64,000 nucleotides of DNA from Uloborus plumipes (GCA_038373865.1 JAXGGA010004450.1:1-64000); one strand, 5' to 3'; counted from the stretch's first letter, positions 37,331-49,590 are shown. Program-made: numbers and translations. The notes: generated from the letters alone by a model not told the origin.

Positions 37331-37510
37331 GATAAGAAGATTTTTAAATGCGTTCTTATAAATTTTGAGCGACGTTCTCAATTCATGAGTGACTGGAAGT
37401 GTAAAGAAAATAAAAAATCGATAAGAGAATGTGCGAATTAATTGAAAAATTAATTTATACATTATTTCTTTTAACGAATAGCTACCCTTAACACCATAAG
37501 TTATACTTAC

Positions 37511-37604
37511 TTTATGGGAGTACAACGTCATCCAGCCACCATTTCGTAACAATATTTGTATCGTACTATTTCTTGGTACGCTGACTTCTGCAATGTCTTC
37601 AAAA
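37511..37604 (-). CDS. Myo15: Myosin XV tail, PH-like lobe exon
   Basis: The exon follows CTCTTGTAG and ends AAA|GTAAGT (phase 2 in, phase 0 out). It encodes SFEDIAEVSVPRNSTIQILL and RNGGWMTLYSHK. The beta-strand pattern with a W.TLYSHKA motif is typical of the FERM F3/PH-like lobe in MyTH4-FERM myosins. Confidence 0.88.
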
Positions 37605-37728
37605 CTACAAGAGGAATTTTTTGAATTTAAAACATACTAATAAATATGAATCGTTTTTTAAAATAATTTTTCGTCTGAAAATTGATGGCTACAACTTATA
37701 TTTGATTTTATCTTTACGAGCATGACAA

Positions 37729-37838
37729 CCCAAGTAGCACACTTCGTTTTTTAAAGGTTGTAAAATGGTTATTGACGTTGTGACAAACGATTAAAAACAT
37801 TTACAAAACGTTTAAACGTTTTTTGTGCTACCTGGGAA
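37729..37838. mobile_element. Short MITE, CCCAAGTAGCACA ends
   Basis: The ends CCCAAGTAGCACA and TGTGCTACCTGGG are inverted over 110 bp. The inner AAAACGTTTAAACG is palindromic. Same end type as 20918-21334 and same family as 24094-24180. Confidence 0.75.
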
Positions 37839-38967
37839 AGCTTTGTGTTGACGAAAGTATTTTTAAAAAAAGTAAAATTACGCATTTAAACATATAGTTG
37901 AAACAAATATTTGTACGTGTTGAGGGTGCAACTCGCCGGTCACACAGCCGCAATAAGTACAAATCATTACTTTTTAGGTACAAAAATTTGGTTCAGAAAG
38001 TTGATACTTCATACTATGATAAAAATGGTTTCTTATATTCAAATTGATGGAAATCAAAGGACAATACCTTTAAAATTGTATAAATAAAGTGAGAATACAT
38101 TTACTGGCCATTCCACAAAGAAGTTGCCATTTTGTCCCGCGCGTGACGCTCTTATATTTCATTAAAAAAGTAGCAATTTTAAAAGGTAATGAACAAAGTT
38201 TTTTGTTTAAGAAATCCCATACCTTTTTGTTATTTCTCAACCAACAAAATTTCGCTCATTACACTTTAAAATCACTACTGTTAAGTGAACTATATAAGAG
38301 TCACGTGTGGGGGCAAGAGGGCGGCTTTTTTGTGAAATGACCCATCCGTAAAAATGCGCGCAAGAAAAAAGCAAGGGAAAAAAACAGCAATTAATTCACT
38401 TACCGTAGACCATCAGCTAAAAATGCCTAAAATTTTTAAACACCATTGTCTATTATGTTTTTCACTTCCTTCAAAATTCACGTACAATTTTCTGCTCAAA
38501 CTCAGCTACGAGAATCCTTCTTTACTAGAGTCTTAAAAGGTCTTTCCTTTGAGATAGGTTTCAATGCAGAGTAGCCAGAGTGCTTTATAAAAGTAAACAC
38601 TGGCGCTGCTAGGTTACTTTATCAGGTTTAAGAATGCGCGGAAAACCGGAAAAGGCTTTTGCATTACAAAAACATTCAAAATAAACTTGTCGAATTTATC
38701 ATTCAATACCTTTTACGGACACGTAGAAAAGCAACACATTATTTTAGCATATCATAATTTCATTTAAGGCATTATTAAAATTACACAGGTATTAAAAATG
38801 GGACTTTTATTTAATTAACATAGATAAATGTGTCATTTAAGATAACACCTTAAAACATAACAGGTTGGAAAAGCATGAATGTGTATCTTTCCCCACAACG
38901 TTTTGACTTTCAATTTTTTTAAATATTTAATGACTCGTTTTGAATCAGTTTCGTGAAGTCTTCAGAA

Positions 38968-38969
<2 letters not shown>

Positions 38970-39013
<44 letters not shown>
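38970..39013 (+). repeat. Poly(A) tract of about 43 bp
   Basis: An uninterrupted A homopolymer. It could be a retroelement tail, but no body was recognised next to it. Confidence 0.9.
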
Positions 39014-39015
<2 letters not shown>

Positions 39016-39398
39016 TGTAAACTTGTAACTTATCTGCTTCCACTTTATTCTTTATTTTTTCAAATTAAATTTTTTCTTTGTTCATATCGCTCTTTCGTTT
39101 GAGCTGCATTATTATCTCCTTGTATTAAAATCTTATATCGATGTTATAAAGGCTAACGACGCAACATCTGAACCTAAAACTTTACAGGAGACTAAAAAGA
39201 TGAAAAAAAACCTTTTGTTTGAAAGAATAACTGCTAAAATTAAGTGACTGAAAATAATGACAGAGACGCATGTATACCACAAAATTTTTTACTTTTTTAT
39301 ATGCAGACTTTTAATTAAACATTGTTGCTTTTGAACTCTTATTTTCAGCCCTTAATTAATTACGATATTGCTTCTTCAAACTACGCTCTAAAGCGCTA

Positions 39399-39719
39399 TT
39401 CACATTACGACCGTTCCGGCCGTCCGAACCAAATTTTTTGCTGCGAAACTGGTTTTATAAATCCGTTTCCATGACCGCACGCTGAATCATCGGCTTGTTG
39501 ACACCGTTCTTGAATGCTTGATGTCGTCGGCCTCGACAGCCATCCAATCGTTTGGCAGCGATTTGATTGGCTCTCACCAGGTGTGCGCTCTTTATCCCTT
39601 GTGGGTGAAAACGGTCATGTGAATTTCGGACGGACCTACTGTGAATGCTCGAAGTTTTTCCCCTCTGTCCGTCACGTCCGGAAGACCACTTCGTTCGGAC
39701 GGAACGGTTGTAATGTGAA
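39399..39719. mobile_element. MITE with TTCACATTACGAC ends, copy 2
   Basis: A 20-bp inverted terminal repeat (TTCACATTACGACCGTTCCG against its complement, one mismatch), with TA on both sides. The GC-richer interior is homologous to 29308-29603 in opposite orientation. Open frames inside it are not genes. Confidence 0.88.
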
Positions 39720-40225
39720 TAACTCTTATCGACCAAAAGTCGGAATACAATGCCGTCGTTGCTCCACCGTACGCTTTAACGCTCTGAGGTGTTATAAAGA
39801 TTTAAAATTCAATTACTCAAAATTCACATTTACGTCATTGTTCTTCCGGAACAACAACATGTAACGTAACTTTAAGTATCAAACTAAATTATTGTAAACA
39901 CATGATGCATTACAAGGAACACTTTCTCAACGCAAAATTTTGAACTTATAGATGATAAACATCCAACAAAACCAACTTTCATCCTTAAGCTCAAAATTTT
40001 CATCGAGAAAGGTGTTTCTTGTAAAGCCGAAACACATGTTTACAATTTTCCTGCCCGTTATTTCTTTTAGGTTTTATTTTTCAAGAAAAGGCATTTGTAT
40101 ATTTGTTGAGTAATTCAAGTTCACATTCATTTGAAGTTTATTTTTGCATAACGTATTATCACGTTCGTGGCAGTTAATGACAGTTCTAACACTTCAGTTT
40201 CGAAAAGTACTAGGAAACAGCTTAC

Positions 40226-40341
40226 CTTAGAGTATCCAAGACTCTGAGGTAATCACAAATGGCATCACGTTCTCTTCTGACTAACCGAACACCAGAATGG
40301 GACACACTTAGGAGCTGAACGTTCGGCAAATTCCGCCCACC
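40226..40341 (-). CDS. Myo15: Myosin XV tail, start of PH-like lobe
   Basis: The exon follows TATTTTTAG and ends CTAAG|GTAAGC (phase 0 in, phase 2 out). It encodes GGRNLPNVQLLSVSHSGVRL, then VRRERDAICDYLRVLDTLR, the first strands of the F3/PH-like lobe directly after the helical lobe. Confidence 0.9.
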
Positions 40342-40536
40342 CTAAAAATATTCATTTAGTAAACATGAAATAGTAAAAACATAGTATAGTAAAACAAAAT
40401 GATAAATAATAAGTTACTGTGATTGTACAATGCCTAACAGTGTTAATCATATTCTTAATTTCAGCTGTGATATGAACACAGCGATATGAACACATGTGTG
40501 CACATAATACAATTTATTAAAATCCCAACTACTTAC

Positions 40537-40658
40537 CGAAACAGGAAACAATCGACTGAAGTAATTAGGAAAATCTTTGGCAACATCTATGACATTTCTC
40601 TTCATGGTAATTTTGACGTTATTCGAATGCAGAGTGGAAGAAGTGATTCCATAGCCAT
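40537..40658 (-). CDS. Myo15: Myosin XV tail, FERM-like helical lobe exon 2
   Basis: The exon follows CGTTCTTCTAG and ends TTTCG|GTAAGT (phase 1 in, phase 0 out). It encodes (D)GYGITSSTLHSNNVKITMKR, then NVIDVAKDFPNYFSRLFPVS. The K-R-N-V-I-D-V-A-K-D-F/W-P-x-Y-F-S-R-L-F-P-V-S block is a hallmark of class XV myosin tails as I recall the family. Confidence 0.92.
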
Positions 40659-41294
40659 CTAGAAGAACGAAAAAAAAAAAAAAAAAATAGAAAGGTTAAC
40701 ACGATTCTTAAAAATAATATTTATTTTACCCGTATTTCTACACCAAATATGATTTTAGTAAATGGAAATAAAGAGGACTTTTACCCATTATACTGAAACC
40801 ACTTGAAAGTCCTTCAACATTTTTGCAGAGGCAAAAAAAATCGACTAATTTGTATTTTTTGCTTCTTTTCTTTTTCTTTTTGCGTATGGTACATTTTTCA
40901 GGCATTCATTGAACATTTTAGGAAAAATGTTACGCTGCAGTAGGTTTTTCTCTACACTATTTTTAGGCAGCATTGTATGTTTCTTTGTTTTTTAATTTAT
41001 GGCTTCAAAACGGAAATACATAAATAAATTACTAAAATTTGAACTCAGTAATAATAATAACAATAATTAATAAGTAAAATAAATAAGTAAATAATTCTTC
41101 TATAGATTTCGTGGAAAATATTTGAGTATTTTTTAAGGCCAAGTAACTGATACGTAAAGGGATAATGATAATATTCACACCCACCAATCAATTTATTTAA
41201 AACGTAAACAGTGCATCAAAATTGTGGATAACCAGATTTTTAACGAAATATCCGTTGAAAATTTGAATCTCATTTGAAATGTATCAATACTGAC

Positions 41295-41430
41295 CAATTA
41301 ACTGCTGCAACTTCCTCTTTTCTTCCCTATTCATTCTTATGCAGGCTGAAGATGATACATCCTTCACTACTTGACAAAAGACTAAGTGCAGAGACACTGG
41401 ATTGTCTAACTTCTCAGATGGCGAAAAGAC
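41295..41430 (-). CDS. Myo15: Myosin XV tail, FERM-like helical lobe exon 1
   Basis: The exon follows GGCATTATAG and ends ATTG|GTCAGT (phase 0 in, phase 1 out). Its frame is VFSPSEKLDNPVSLHLVFCQ, then VVKDVSSSACIRMNREEKRK, then LQQLI. Joined to the previous exon it gives RKE|VFSPSEKL, the conserved helical segment before the PH-like lobe. Confidence 0.9.
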
Positions 41431-41489
41431 CTATAATGCCAGGAAAAAATTATAAATTAACTTGAACAAAATAGATATTATAATAGATC

Positions 41490-42480
41490 GATAAATAACT
41501 AGGGATTGTGAAGGGGACTCGGAAGAAGTTGAAGGACTCTTCTCCCCTTCAGCACTTCTTTTGGGGCAAAAGACAGTCCTTGCAACTTATTTTTAATTAA
41601 TGATCGCCTAAGCACTTGTCACATTTTAAATTTCAAAAAATTACCAGGAAAATCCCTCAAACTGCTACGTCATCAAAGATAGCTTAAAATTGCAATTTTA
41701 AGACTTCAATTTCGAAATATTTCGTGGGCAAAAGCACCAAACGCCCCCTTCCTACTTCCCATAACTTCACAGATGGCTCATCCTTAATGCATTAAATACA
41801 GCTCACAAATTGCGTTTCCAAGACTCAAAACTTAAAAAAACAATCCTGGATAGTTCCAGAAATCCTCCACTGACGACACCAATAAATTCTAAAATTGCGT
41901 TGGTACGATTTCATCAATTCAAGGAAAAAAACTGAGGTGGGTGAGGGAGTTTTTCAAGGCTGCCTCCCTCCTAAGTCCCCATAACCTGAACTTAAATTTT
42001 GCAAGCTTTAACTTTTCTAAAAACTCGGGAAAGAATCTCTCAACCTCTTGCCTTACGTTTACTAAAGATGGGCTGAAATTTGTGCTTAAATTAAGACACC
42101 AGTTTCGGAGTTTATTTCTGGAAGAGCTCTACATCAAAAGCAGTTGAAACGTTATTTAAGACTTCAGTATTGAAGCATTTTCGGGGGGAGAATCCTTAAA
42201 TCGCATTTCCATTTTCCAAACGTTGACAAAACCATTCTAAAACTGCGTTATTGAGGCTATAATTCCAAACAATTTCTGGGGAGAACCTTCGAAGACTTTT
42301 CCCTCAAGTCTTTTTAACCGAAAATAAACTCTTAAGCCTCCAAAAAACTCCCCCCACCCACCACCTTATTAGCACCTATCGCTTCTACTGACTAAGGTTT
42401 AGGATTTCCATAGCATGTCAAGCTGATCTTTCTAAGATTTTTAGAATGCAATATGTTTATTTAGCCTAAACTAAGAAAGG
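41490..42480. repeat. Degraded CCCC-rich interspersed repeats
   Basis: Several units of about 150 bp share phrases such as AAGACTTCAA.TTCGAAA, AAATTGCG, CCTCCCC/CCCTCCT and CCATAACTTCA. Related phrases recur at 50755-51130 and 43800-44049. This looks like a fragmented interspersed element with internal tandem structure. No genes. Confidence 0.5.
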
Positions 42481-43649
42481 CTCGCAACAATAAAAATGAC
42501 TGAAAACAGGGCTTCGAAGAATCATTTTAAATTTGACATTGTGATGCAAATGGGTGTACTGTTGGAACACGTATGCTGTGGAACTGGCAAACTGAGGAGG
42601 TAAAAATAAAAATTTGATACTCGTGTTTGTTCATTTTAATATGTCTCGGCTTAATTTTAGAGGCTAACCTTCATCTCTAAAAGCTGGTATACCTAAAAAC
42701 AATGCGTCAATTTCCGCATGTAAACCGACTTAAACTTATGAATGAAACGCATGCGAAGTTTAGACCAGAGTTTTAGACTTTCATTAAAAAGTTTCTTTCC
42801 AAAATCATGCTGTGTAACAGCGCCTACCAATTCTACTTCAGTCAAAACCCAATATAATAGTTCCTCTAAGGAACAGCTTAAAAGATCGCTACAGCCGATG
42901 GCTCGCTATTTCCGGATTTCAAAAAAAAGAAAAAAACTGTTTCTTTTTAAATATTTCTATAATGAACCTCCTAATTACGCGATGTTTCCATCAGTAATTA
43001 GGGCAATTAAATGAAATAATTAACTATATTGTACTCAATAGTAAGCAAACTTCAAAAATTTATGTTTTTTTTAATAGCAATTTATTCATTACGTGCAATA
43101 AAGATGTTACTTTTAGGTTGCAAGCTTTTGAATTTTATACGAATTTCGTAAATTCGTTTGGTTAACAATTCCAAGCAAATTCACATCATGTTGATCTATA
43201 GTTTCAGTCAAAAAAAAAAAAAAGGTTCAAAACATTGACAGCTGCTATTGAAGCAAAAACTCAAGATATCTTTTGCTTAGTATAGTACCAGAAGATTAGT
43301 CAGTTATAGACTTTATTAGTATCAGAAGATCAGTCTCTAGTCAACTGAAATTGTTTTTGATAAAATTTTGGGTTGTTCAGAAAATACCGAAACTGATAAA
43401 ATCAAAAAGACTTCTTTGTACACGTTAAAAGTCAAAAATTTATATTTTCAATGAATTTTTTTGAAGTAGTATTTTGAAATATTTGGATTGGTATAGCCGA
43501 TTCTCTAACGTTTGGGAATCGTTACAAGCGTCTGAAATTTCATCAATTTTGCACAGGATTTCAGTTTGGAGCACTCGAAAGGTTCACTACAAACGGAAGA
43601 TCGCTATATCCCAAGTTCGCGATGGCGGGGTCAGACTTCGTACTATCTC

Positions 43650-44049
43650 TTTCCCCTAAACAGAGTCGAGGCATTTGTACCATTTGTACTGGTTAACTTT
43701 CCAAGTTTGCCACTTATATCCTTTGCTTCTAGGTGCTTCATTTGAAAATTTCTTGTGTTATTTACGGGCTACATTTGTTCTGGATGAAACAGTGCGCATC
43801 CAAAATTGCTTCCTGGGAGGGGCTAAGTGCCCTCCTGCTGAAGGTTTTCGAATTTGAAGTCCTAGAGAAAAAAATACTAAACTTATTTTTATTGAAATAA
43901 AGAATAGGGTTGGTGGCTATTTCGCAGCCAAATTTTCGAAAGTCAAGTCCAAAAAATGTCATTTTAAGCAGTTTGGTTTCATCAAGGTTTATCTTCATGC
44001 TTCGGGGAGGGGCTTAAGCCCCCTAGCTCCTCGTGTGGGTGCGCCACTG
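43650..44049 (-). mobile_element. Fragment with CAGTGGCGCACCC end
   Basis: Read on the minus strand from 44049, the segment begins CAGTGGCGCACCCACACGAG and then GGGGGCTTAAGCCCCTCC. This start is typical of non-autonomous hAT-like elements in arthropods. The far end is not defined. GGGCTTAAGCCCCTCCCC recurs near 50768. Confidence 0.45.
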
Positions 44050-44143
44050 GGATAAAATATTAATTTTCAATGCTTACAGACATTAGTAAATTGTAAGAGA
44101 ATCCTAGAAATAATCATGAATAGAAAATATATTTTAAAATTAC

Positions 44144-44313
44144 CTCTTTCCGGACCCTTAGCTGCCATGACACTTTAGTATAACAAAATGAAGTGGAAGA
44201 ACTCGGCGGGAAAAGCTTGGTTTTGATGCTCTCCAAAGTCCTTTGCTCTGGAGTGTCCATCACTGTTGGAGGTGCTGTGTCAATTGGCTTCAAAAATTCT
44301 GAACTTTCTTCAA
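44144..44313 (-). CDS. Myo15: Myosin XV tail, linker into FERM-like lobe
   Basis: The exon follows GTTCTCTCTAG and ends AAAGAG|GTAATT (phase 1 in, phase 0 out). It encodes FEESSEFLKPIDTAPPTVMD, a TPEQRTLESIKTKLFPPSSS segment and then VSWQLRVRKE. The last part starts the conserved (W/Y)-x-L-R-x-R-K-E-V-F segment completed by the next exon. Confidence 0.9.
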
Positions 44314-45263
44314 CTAGAGAGAACAAAAATAGTAATCATTATGTTGCTGTAGTTATTATCAAAATAAGCGTATAACTAATACTCAATTATATCATAAAAA
44401 TGTTTTTAAACTGAATGAAGATCAGCTGCAATGGTGAACGATGTTTTGCCAGAAACGCAACATTTGAAAATAAACTAAAATGTGAAATTTTACTACTCAA
44501 CTGAACATTTCAGTGATTTTATTGCTGCATGTAGGAAACATGATCATAAGATTTAAAAGGTCACTAACATTGTAGAATAATTACTCTGCTATATGATATA
44601 TAGAATATATAATCAAAGACATTAGACATCGAACAAATTCTTCCATACTCACACAAAAATTAGAGTAAGGGATGATTTCTTTTCTAGTAAACAGCATTTT
44701 TCCACAAATCGAATGCCACGGTTGTTGCTGATCTTGGATTTTAAATGTTAAAAAAGACAGAAGTAAATGAATAAATAAAAATTTACTAATTGCTAAATCT
44801 TGCGCTGAAGAAAGTGAAATATGTAAGCTATTTTTGGGAGAAAATTAAAAATTTATAAATCATACTTTCTCACTCCGTTCCGATGCCGAGGTGTTCCTGC
44901 TATACAGAAAACACCAAAACATACCCCTCGTTCCCCAAAAAAATCACGCCCTACTGCAATGCACCCTCGAAACAAAATTCTACAGAAAAAGACATCCTGT
45001 AGAACAAGAAATTATTTAAATAAAATCAGTGGCATCGTCTGAGGCATTTTCTCTTCCTATTTGTGCCCTGCATGGCCTATAATTTTTGTAATTGGCATGG
45101 AAAAATCTCCTCCGATTCAAATTTCATTGAAATCGACTTATATCTACATAGAACATCGATATTTTTTTTGTCATCTAATTTTTTTATCATAAGTTTTCTG
45201 TAACTACATACCATTGCAATAAATAAATAAAAAAGAGTTAATGATAGGTTATCTCCAACTTAC

Positions 45264-45988
45264 ATTCAATTTTATCTGCTGATAGCCTATCAAGCAGCAT
45301 TTTCTGAGGCGAAATAGGAGCTGGGGGTTCTCGATGCTTTGGTACGACTATGGTACTAGGAGCATAGTAGCTTGAACTTGCTGTCACCGAAGGGGGATGA
45401 TGATGCAGGCGACTTCCAACTGGTCCAACAGGTGGTGGAGGATGATGACCCCTAATACCACTTTGGTACATCCTTAAATCGTCACGATACCCAGCCCTAG
45501 AAGAACTGGCCAAGCTCTCTTCGTACATAAGGCTCCTACTAGAATTTTGACTGGAATGGTCATTCATCAGAGAAGAATGGAAGTATTTGGAAGAAGGTCC
45601 ACCAGATAGATATTCCTGTTGAGAACTACTCGCCCTCGAAGGCAAGACAGCACTCATGGGGTGGCCGAGTTCTTCTCGAAGCTCTCGAATTTCACGACTG
45701 GCCCGTTCCATCCTTTGTACCTGAGATTTAACTAGGTTCTCGACAACGAATTGTTGTGTCTCGTTGCCATTTCGAGTCCTTCCGTAATCGGCTGTTGGAG
45801 GTAGTTCAGGATCGTAAGGTAGTTCTTGGTAACGTTCTGATCGACTTCTTGGTGGAGGTGGTCCATCCATATAGTCCCCGCTGCCTCTTAACTTTTGTTC
45901 TAGAAGAGTCTTTCGGCTTTCACTCAGCTTTTTGACACCAAGCTTGTCATCTTGTTGAGAATCATCAATAATTGGGTACACTTTTGCC
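45264..45988 (-). CDS. Myo15: Myosin XV tail, large Ser/Pro-rich exon with coiled coil
   Basis: A 725-nt exon follows CTTTCCAG and ends TGAAT|GTAAGT (phase 2 in, phase 1 out). It encodes about 242 residues: an acidic/basic start (AKVYPIIDDSQQDDKLGVKK), a PPPPRSRSERY patch, a short predicted coiled coil (VKSQVQRMERASREIRELRE), Ser-rich low-complexity sequence, HHPPPP and HHHPP runs, and APISPQKMLLDRLSADKIE, which leads into the next exon. Mostly disordered. Comparable variable regions sit between the first FERM region and SH3 in class XV tails. Confidence 0.9.
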
Positions 45989-46404
45989 CTGGAAAGAAAT
46001 TATATTATAATTAAATTACATGACAAAAATTCATCTATCAACAAATTGGGGGCTTGCATAGTGCTCCTCTGGTAAGTTGAGCTTACAGTGTTTGCTTTTT
46101 TTGCAGAGTTCAGTATAAAAGGAAAGTGCTATTATAGCGGATTTAAGTTGGAAAACTTTTTATGAAAGGAACCTAACTCAATTCAGTTCCAAATATGTTT
46201 AGCTATCACCCCCAAAAAGAGGTAAACATTGTCTAGGTGATAGCTCACCGTCTCAGATTAGCACTATAGTGTTAAGGGAAAAAAATCAATAGATAATTTT
46301 TGAAATTATTTACCATTAAACTCTGTGTCTAGCTTGGACAGACTAGTCATTGTTTTACGGACGACATAGACCTTTTTAGAATTTTAAAAACTGCGATAGT
46401 TATT

Positions 46405-46429
46405 TTTAATAAATATATATCTATATATA

Positions 46430-46490
<61 letters not shown>
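46405..46490. repeat. (AT)n microsatellite 1
   Basis: A dinucleotide AT/TA tract with minor interruptions, in a myosin intron. Frames reading poly-(Ile-Tyr) are artefacts. Confidence 0.95.
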
Positions 46491-46494
<4 letters not shown>

Positions 46495-46732
46495 GTCAAT
46501 ATATATACAAAACAATATACAACAATATACAACATATATATACAAAAAAGCTTTAAAGTCAACAAACTCTGGCAAAAAGCATGGAGCTCTATATCAATAT
46601 ACCAATGATATGTTACCATGAAATGCTGATAGTGCTTAAATATTTTTGCTTAATGTAGAAAGCAACATATTTTACCATCACAGTTGGATAACTCATTTTT
46701 TTATGTTTTGTGGGTTAACTCCTTTTTGCATA

Positions 46733-46733
46733 A

Positions 46734-46798
<65 letters not shown>
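46733..46798. repeat. (AT)n microsatellite 2
   Basis: A second pure TA tract about 250 bp from the first. The two could base-pair or recombine. Confidence 0.95.
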
Positions 46799-46799
<1 letters not shown>

Positions 46800-47228
46800 C
46801 TTATATTGACATTCAATTTGAATCGATAATAAACTTAGTATTCGCAAACATTTTCCATTTTTCATTGTTTTTGTTGTATGAAAGAATTTTCAATTGTTTG
46901 AGTTTGAAGAAGTCTTTTATAAAGTTTAGTATCGTGGGGAAATATAGCAAACATTTTTCTTCAAAGTTATGTCACTAAATTATCTTGAAACTAGTTGCCT
47001 CAGGAGCTCGTGCAGCTTCCTGTGATATGTTGCTGCGAGACGTGCCCAAGATTTTACCTGCACAAATATTCATACGACATTGAAATTATCAAGGTTAATT
47101 ACATTTTTATTGCATTCATTAATCTTGATTAAGAAATCAGTTGATTTACATCAAGTTTCTAGAAAACGTCATGCATGTTTATGCTACCCGATATGAGGCT
47201 AGTTTTTAAACAAATACTAAACACCAAC

Positions 47229-47458
47229 CTGGGCTCCTTCTTATTGGAGGAACGGACACTGTGATCCATGGTAAGTTGCTCGAGCTTAGCTCGCAATTCC
47301 GACCTTATCTTCAACTTGCCGATGCTGCCGGGCATAGGCTTATCGTTGCCTTCGAAAGCTCGAGTGATGTCCGAATCTTCCTCCTTCAGTTCTTCAAGAC
47401 TACGACTTTTCTTCAACCTCTCCTGGATTGACTGTTGCTGTAGGCTGTTCGGAGATGT
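47229..47458 (-). CDS. Myo15: Myosin XV tail, charged linker exon
   Basis: The exon follows TTTTCTGCAG and ends CCCAG|GTTGGT (phase 0 in, phase 2 out). It encodes TSPNSLQQQSIQERLKKSRS, then LEELKEEDSDITRAFEGNDK, then GSIGKLKIRSELRAKLEQLT, ending KKEPR. The helical charged segment is likely coiled coil. The phase join to 45988 gives KKEPR|AKVYPII, so the open segment at 46980-47055 is skipped. Confidence 0.88.
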
Positions 47459-48953
47459 CTGCAGAAAACACCACTCGATAAATAAAAACCAAGGAATATG
47501 GGAAGGGGTTGTTGGAAGATAAAAATAATTTGAAGATTAATATTATTTCCTTAAAAAAGAGAGCTGAATCAATGAAATTTTTAGCAAAGTTTCATCACTT
47601 CCAGTCTTCATGAGAAGCAAATAAATAAATAGAGAAGCAAATAAGTAATAGACGTCACTGTTGAGAAGCATTAACTAATAAAGGGAGAAAAAGTATTTCT
47701 GTATGTTGAAAAGTTTTCTTTTGTAATCATATTAAATAGTGTATCTGTCATCAAAATGATACATACTTTTTACTCAACAATTTGAAATCAAAACAATGTT
47801 TTTGATGGAATAATACAATAATAGGCGTTATATTTATTGCTTGAAAGTAGCAGCTTTTTAATTTAATATACAAATACATGTCTATTCTTTTCCCTATTCA
47901 GTTATAATACAGAGAGACATTAGTTGAGATTAAGTAAATCGCTTTTTTACTCTTTAAAAACTGTTTGACTCTAAAACTCTTCATCGTTAAAAACATTGAT
48001 CTAAGGTAAAATAAAATGCCTCGTAACTTAGAAGACTGAATTTCATATTCTTTATGTATCAGTTAATATTTTTATTTCCCCTTTAAAGTGATTTATTTGC
48101 TTAGATGTTAAACACTTAACTAATTTTTTTTTTTTTTTTTTTTGGAATTTGCGACAAACGTGAGACAGACGGAAAGATATAACTAGTTTTACAACTTTGA
48201 TTTTCTTGCACGACATATTAGGCTTTTTTTAGTTCTACGCAAATTTCTCAATGCTTCAAATAAAGACGATAGAAGTGGGTAAAAAAGTATGAAAAAAAAA
48301 TTTTGCAAGCTTATTTATGATTTGTATTACAAAGCACTTATTAAATCCTTTCGCTACAGTTCTTCTCAAACTCAAAAATGATTTTTTTTTCGTCATATCG
48401 TTCGATTTATTAATTTAATTTTCAGTTTTGTTTTAGCTGCTTCTTGTTTAGTAAAATCGTCAAACAGATAAGATTTTAAATATGATTTGGTGCTTTTCTG
48501 ATATAAAAATTTTACCCAAAAAAGTAAAAACAATCGTAACGAATTAGTCGAACAATAGTTCGAATGCGTTTATCGTAACACTTTCAGAAAGCATAATTAC
48601 GTTGATGGGCGAAACTAAACTCAAACAAAGCAAGCGTGCTGAATAAATAGCGTTTTGGGCAACAAATTGAGGATGGTTAAAAGCTTTTTACAGAACATAA
48701 AAATGTACACGGCAAACATTCAGCACTTGAAAAGAACAGAACAAAACATTAAAACATCAGTTCAAGACAGAGTAACAAAAATCATGAATTAAGAACGATG
48801 AAAAGATAAAATTAGGTGAAGGGAAAAGTGAATTACGATAACAATGGAAAGTGCAGGAAACAAATGAAGTGTAAACGGAGGAAGATCCAAATAGTTCCGA
48901 AGGAGAAAAAGACTGCATGGGAAATGAGAAGAAAGCGAGAACAAATGTTTCAC
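47459..48953 (-). other. Myosin XV intron, nothing recognised
   Basis: A 1.5-kb A/T-rich intron with poly(T) tracts. No element ends defined. Confidence 0.55.
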
Positions 48954-49036
48954 CTGATTGACAGAGGTCGACATATCCAACAAGCTTGTAGACAGTCCTC
49001 CATTTTCCATCACATCGTCTTCAGGACCCCGTTCAC
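48954..49036 (-). CDS. Myo15: Myosin XV tail, small acidic exon
   Basis: An 83-nt exon follows TTTTTTAAAG and ends AATCAG|GTGAAA (phase 1 in, phase 0 out). It encodes GERGPEDDVMENGGLSTSLL and DMSTSVNQ. Low complexity by itself, it is supported by exact phase continuity with both neighbours. Confidence 0.75.
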
Positions 49037-49298
49037 CTTTAAAAAATGTAATAAAAATTTTCACTTTAAAAAATGTCAAGTTGTTTCAATTCAAGTTTGC
49101 CAAGATGTTCAATTTTTAAGTAGTATTCAAGAATCGTTATATTTAAAATAACTTTTATTTACACAATTTACACTGTAGAGTTAACAAAATGAAATTTAAA
49201 TCCTAGTGCCACATAGAGAATGGCTATTTTGTAATTCAAATGCGAGTACCTCATAAAAGCAAATAAGTGCGTACTGTCTGATTTTCTTATGTAAAACC

Positions 49299-49590
49299 TT
49301 CCGCCTAGTTACGCATGCGTCATGTCTTCTCTGATTTTATCGAAAAAGGGGTGATAGGTAAGATAAGAACGATAGGAAGAATAATAAGCATTTTGAGCCG
49401 TATCATACAACGTAGAACGCTGCTAATTTCAAATACATAGTTTAGTTGAATATCTCAAAAGGATAGCAAAAGTTCAAGTTTTGAATTGAAAACTTCGGAA
49501 AGTTATCACCCACAACCCATCACCCCTTTTTTAAGTGGAATGGTTCAAGAGCGCTAGGCGCGGCCTTCAAAGACGGACAGTTAAGTGGCT
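49299..49590 (-). repeat. Dispersed repeat R, copy 3
   Basis: Reverse complement of the family at 7490-7796 and 25375-25700: ACGCATGCGTCATGTCTTCTC at the left, ATACATAGTTTAGTTGAATA in the middle and AAGACGGACAGTTAAG at the right. Confidence 0.8.

Noticed and set aside
39514..39864. 116-codon plus-strand frame with Cys residues
   Set aside because: Mostly inside the MITE at 39399-39719. Composition follows the MITE's higher GC.
46384..46978. Frames rich in Ile-Tyr repeats
   Set aside because: Translations of the AT microsatellites.
46980..47055. Extra myosin exon between 47229 and 45988
   Set aside because: Open segment after GTGCAG, but in the required phase it begins with a stop (AG|GTAA). 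Exons 47229 and 45988 join perfectly without it, and its downstream donor is poor.
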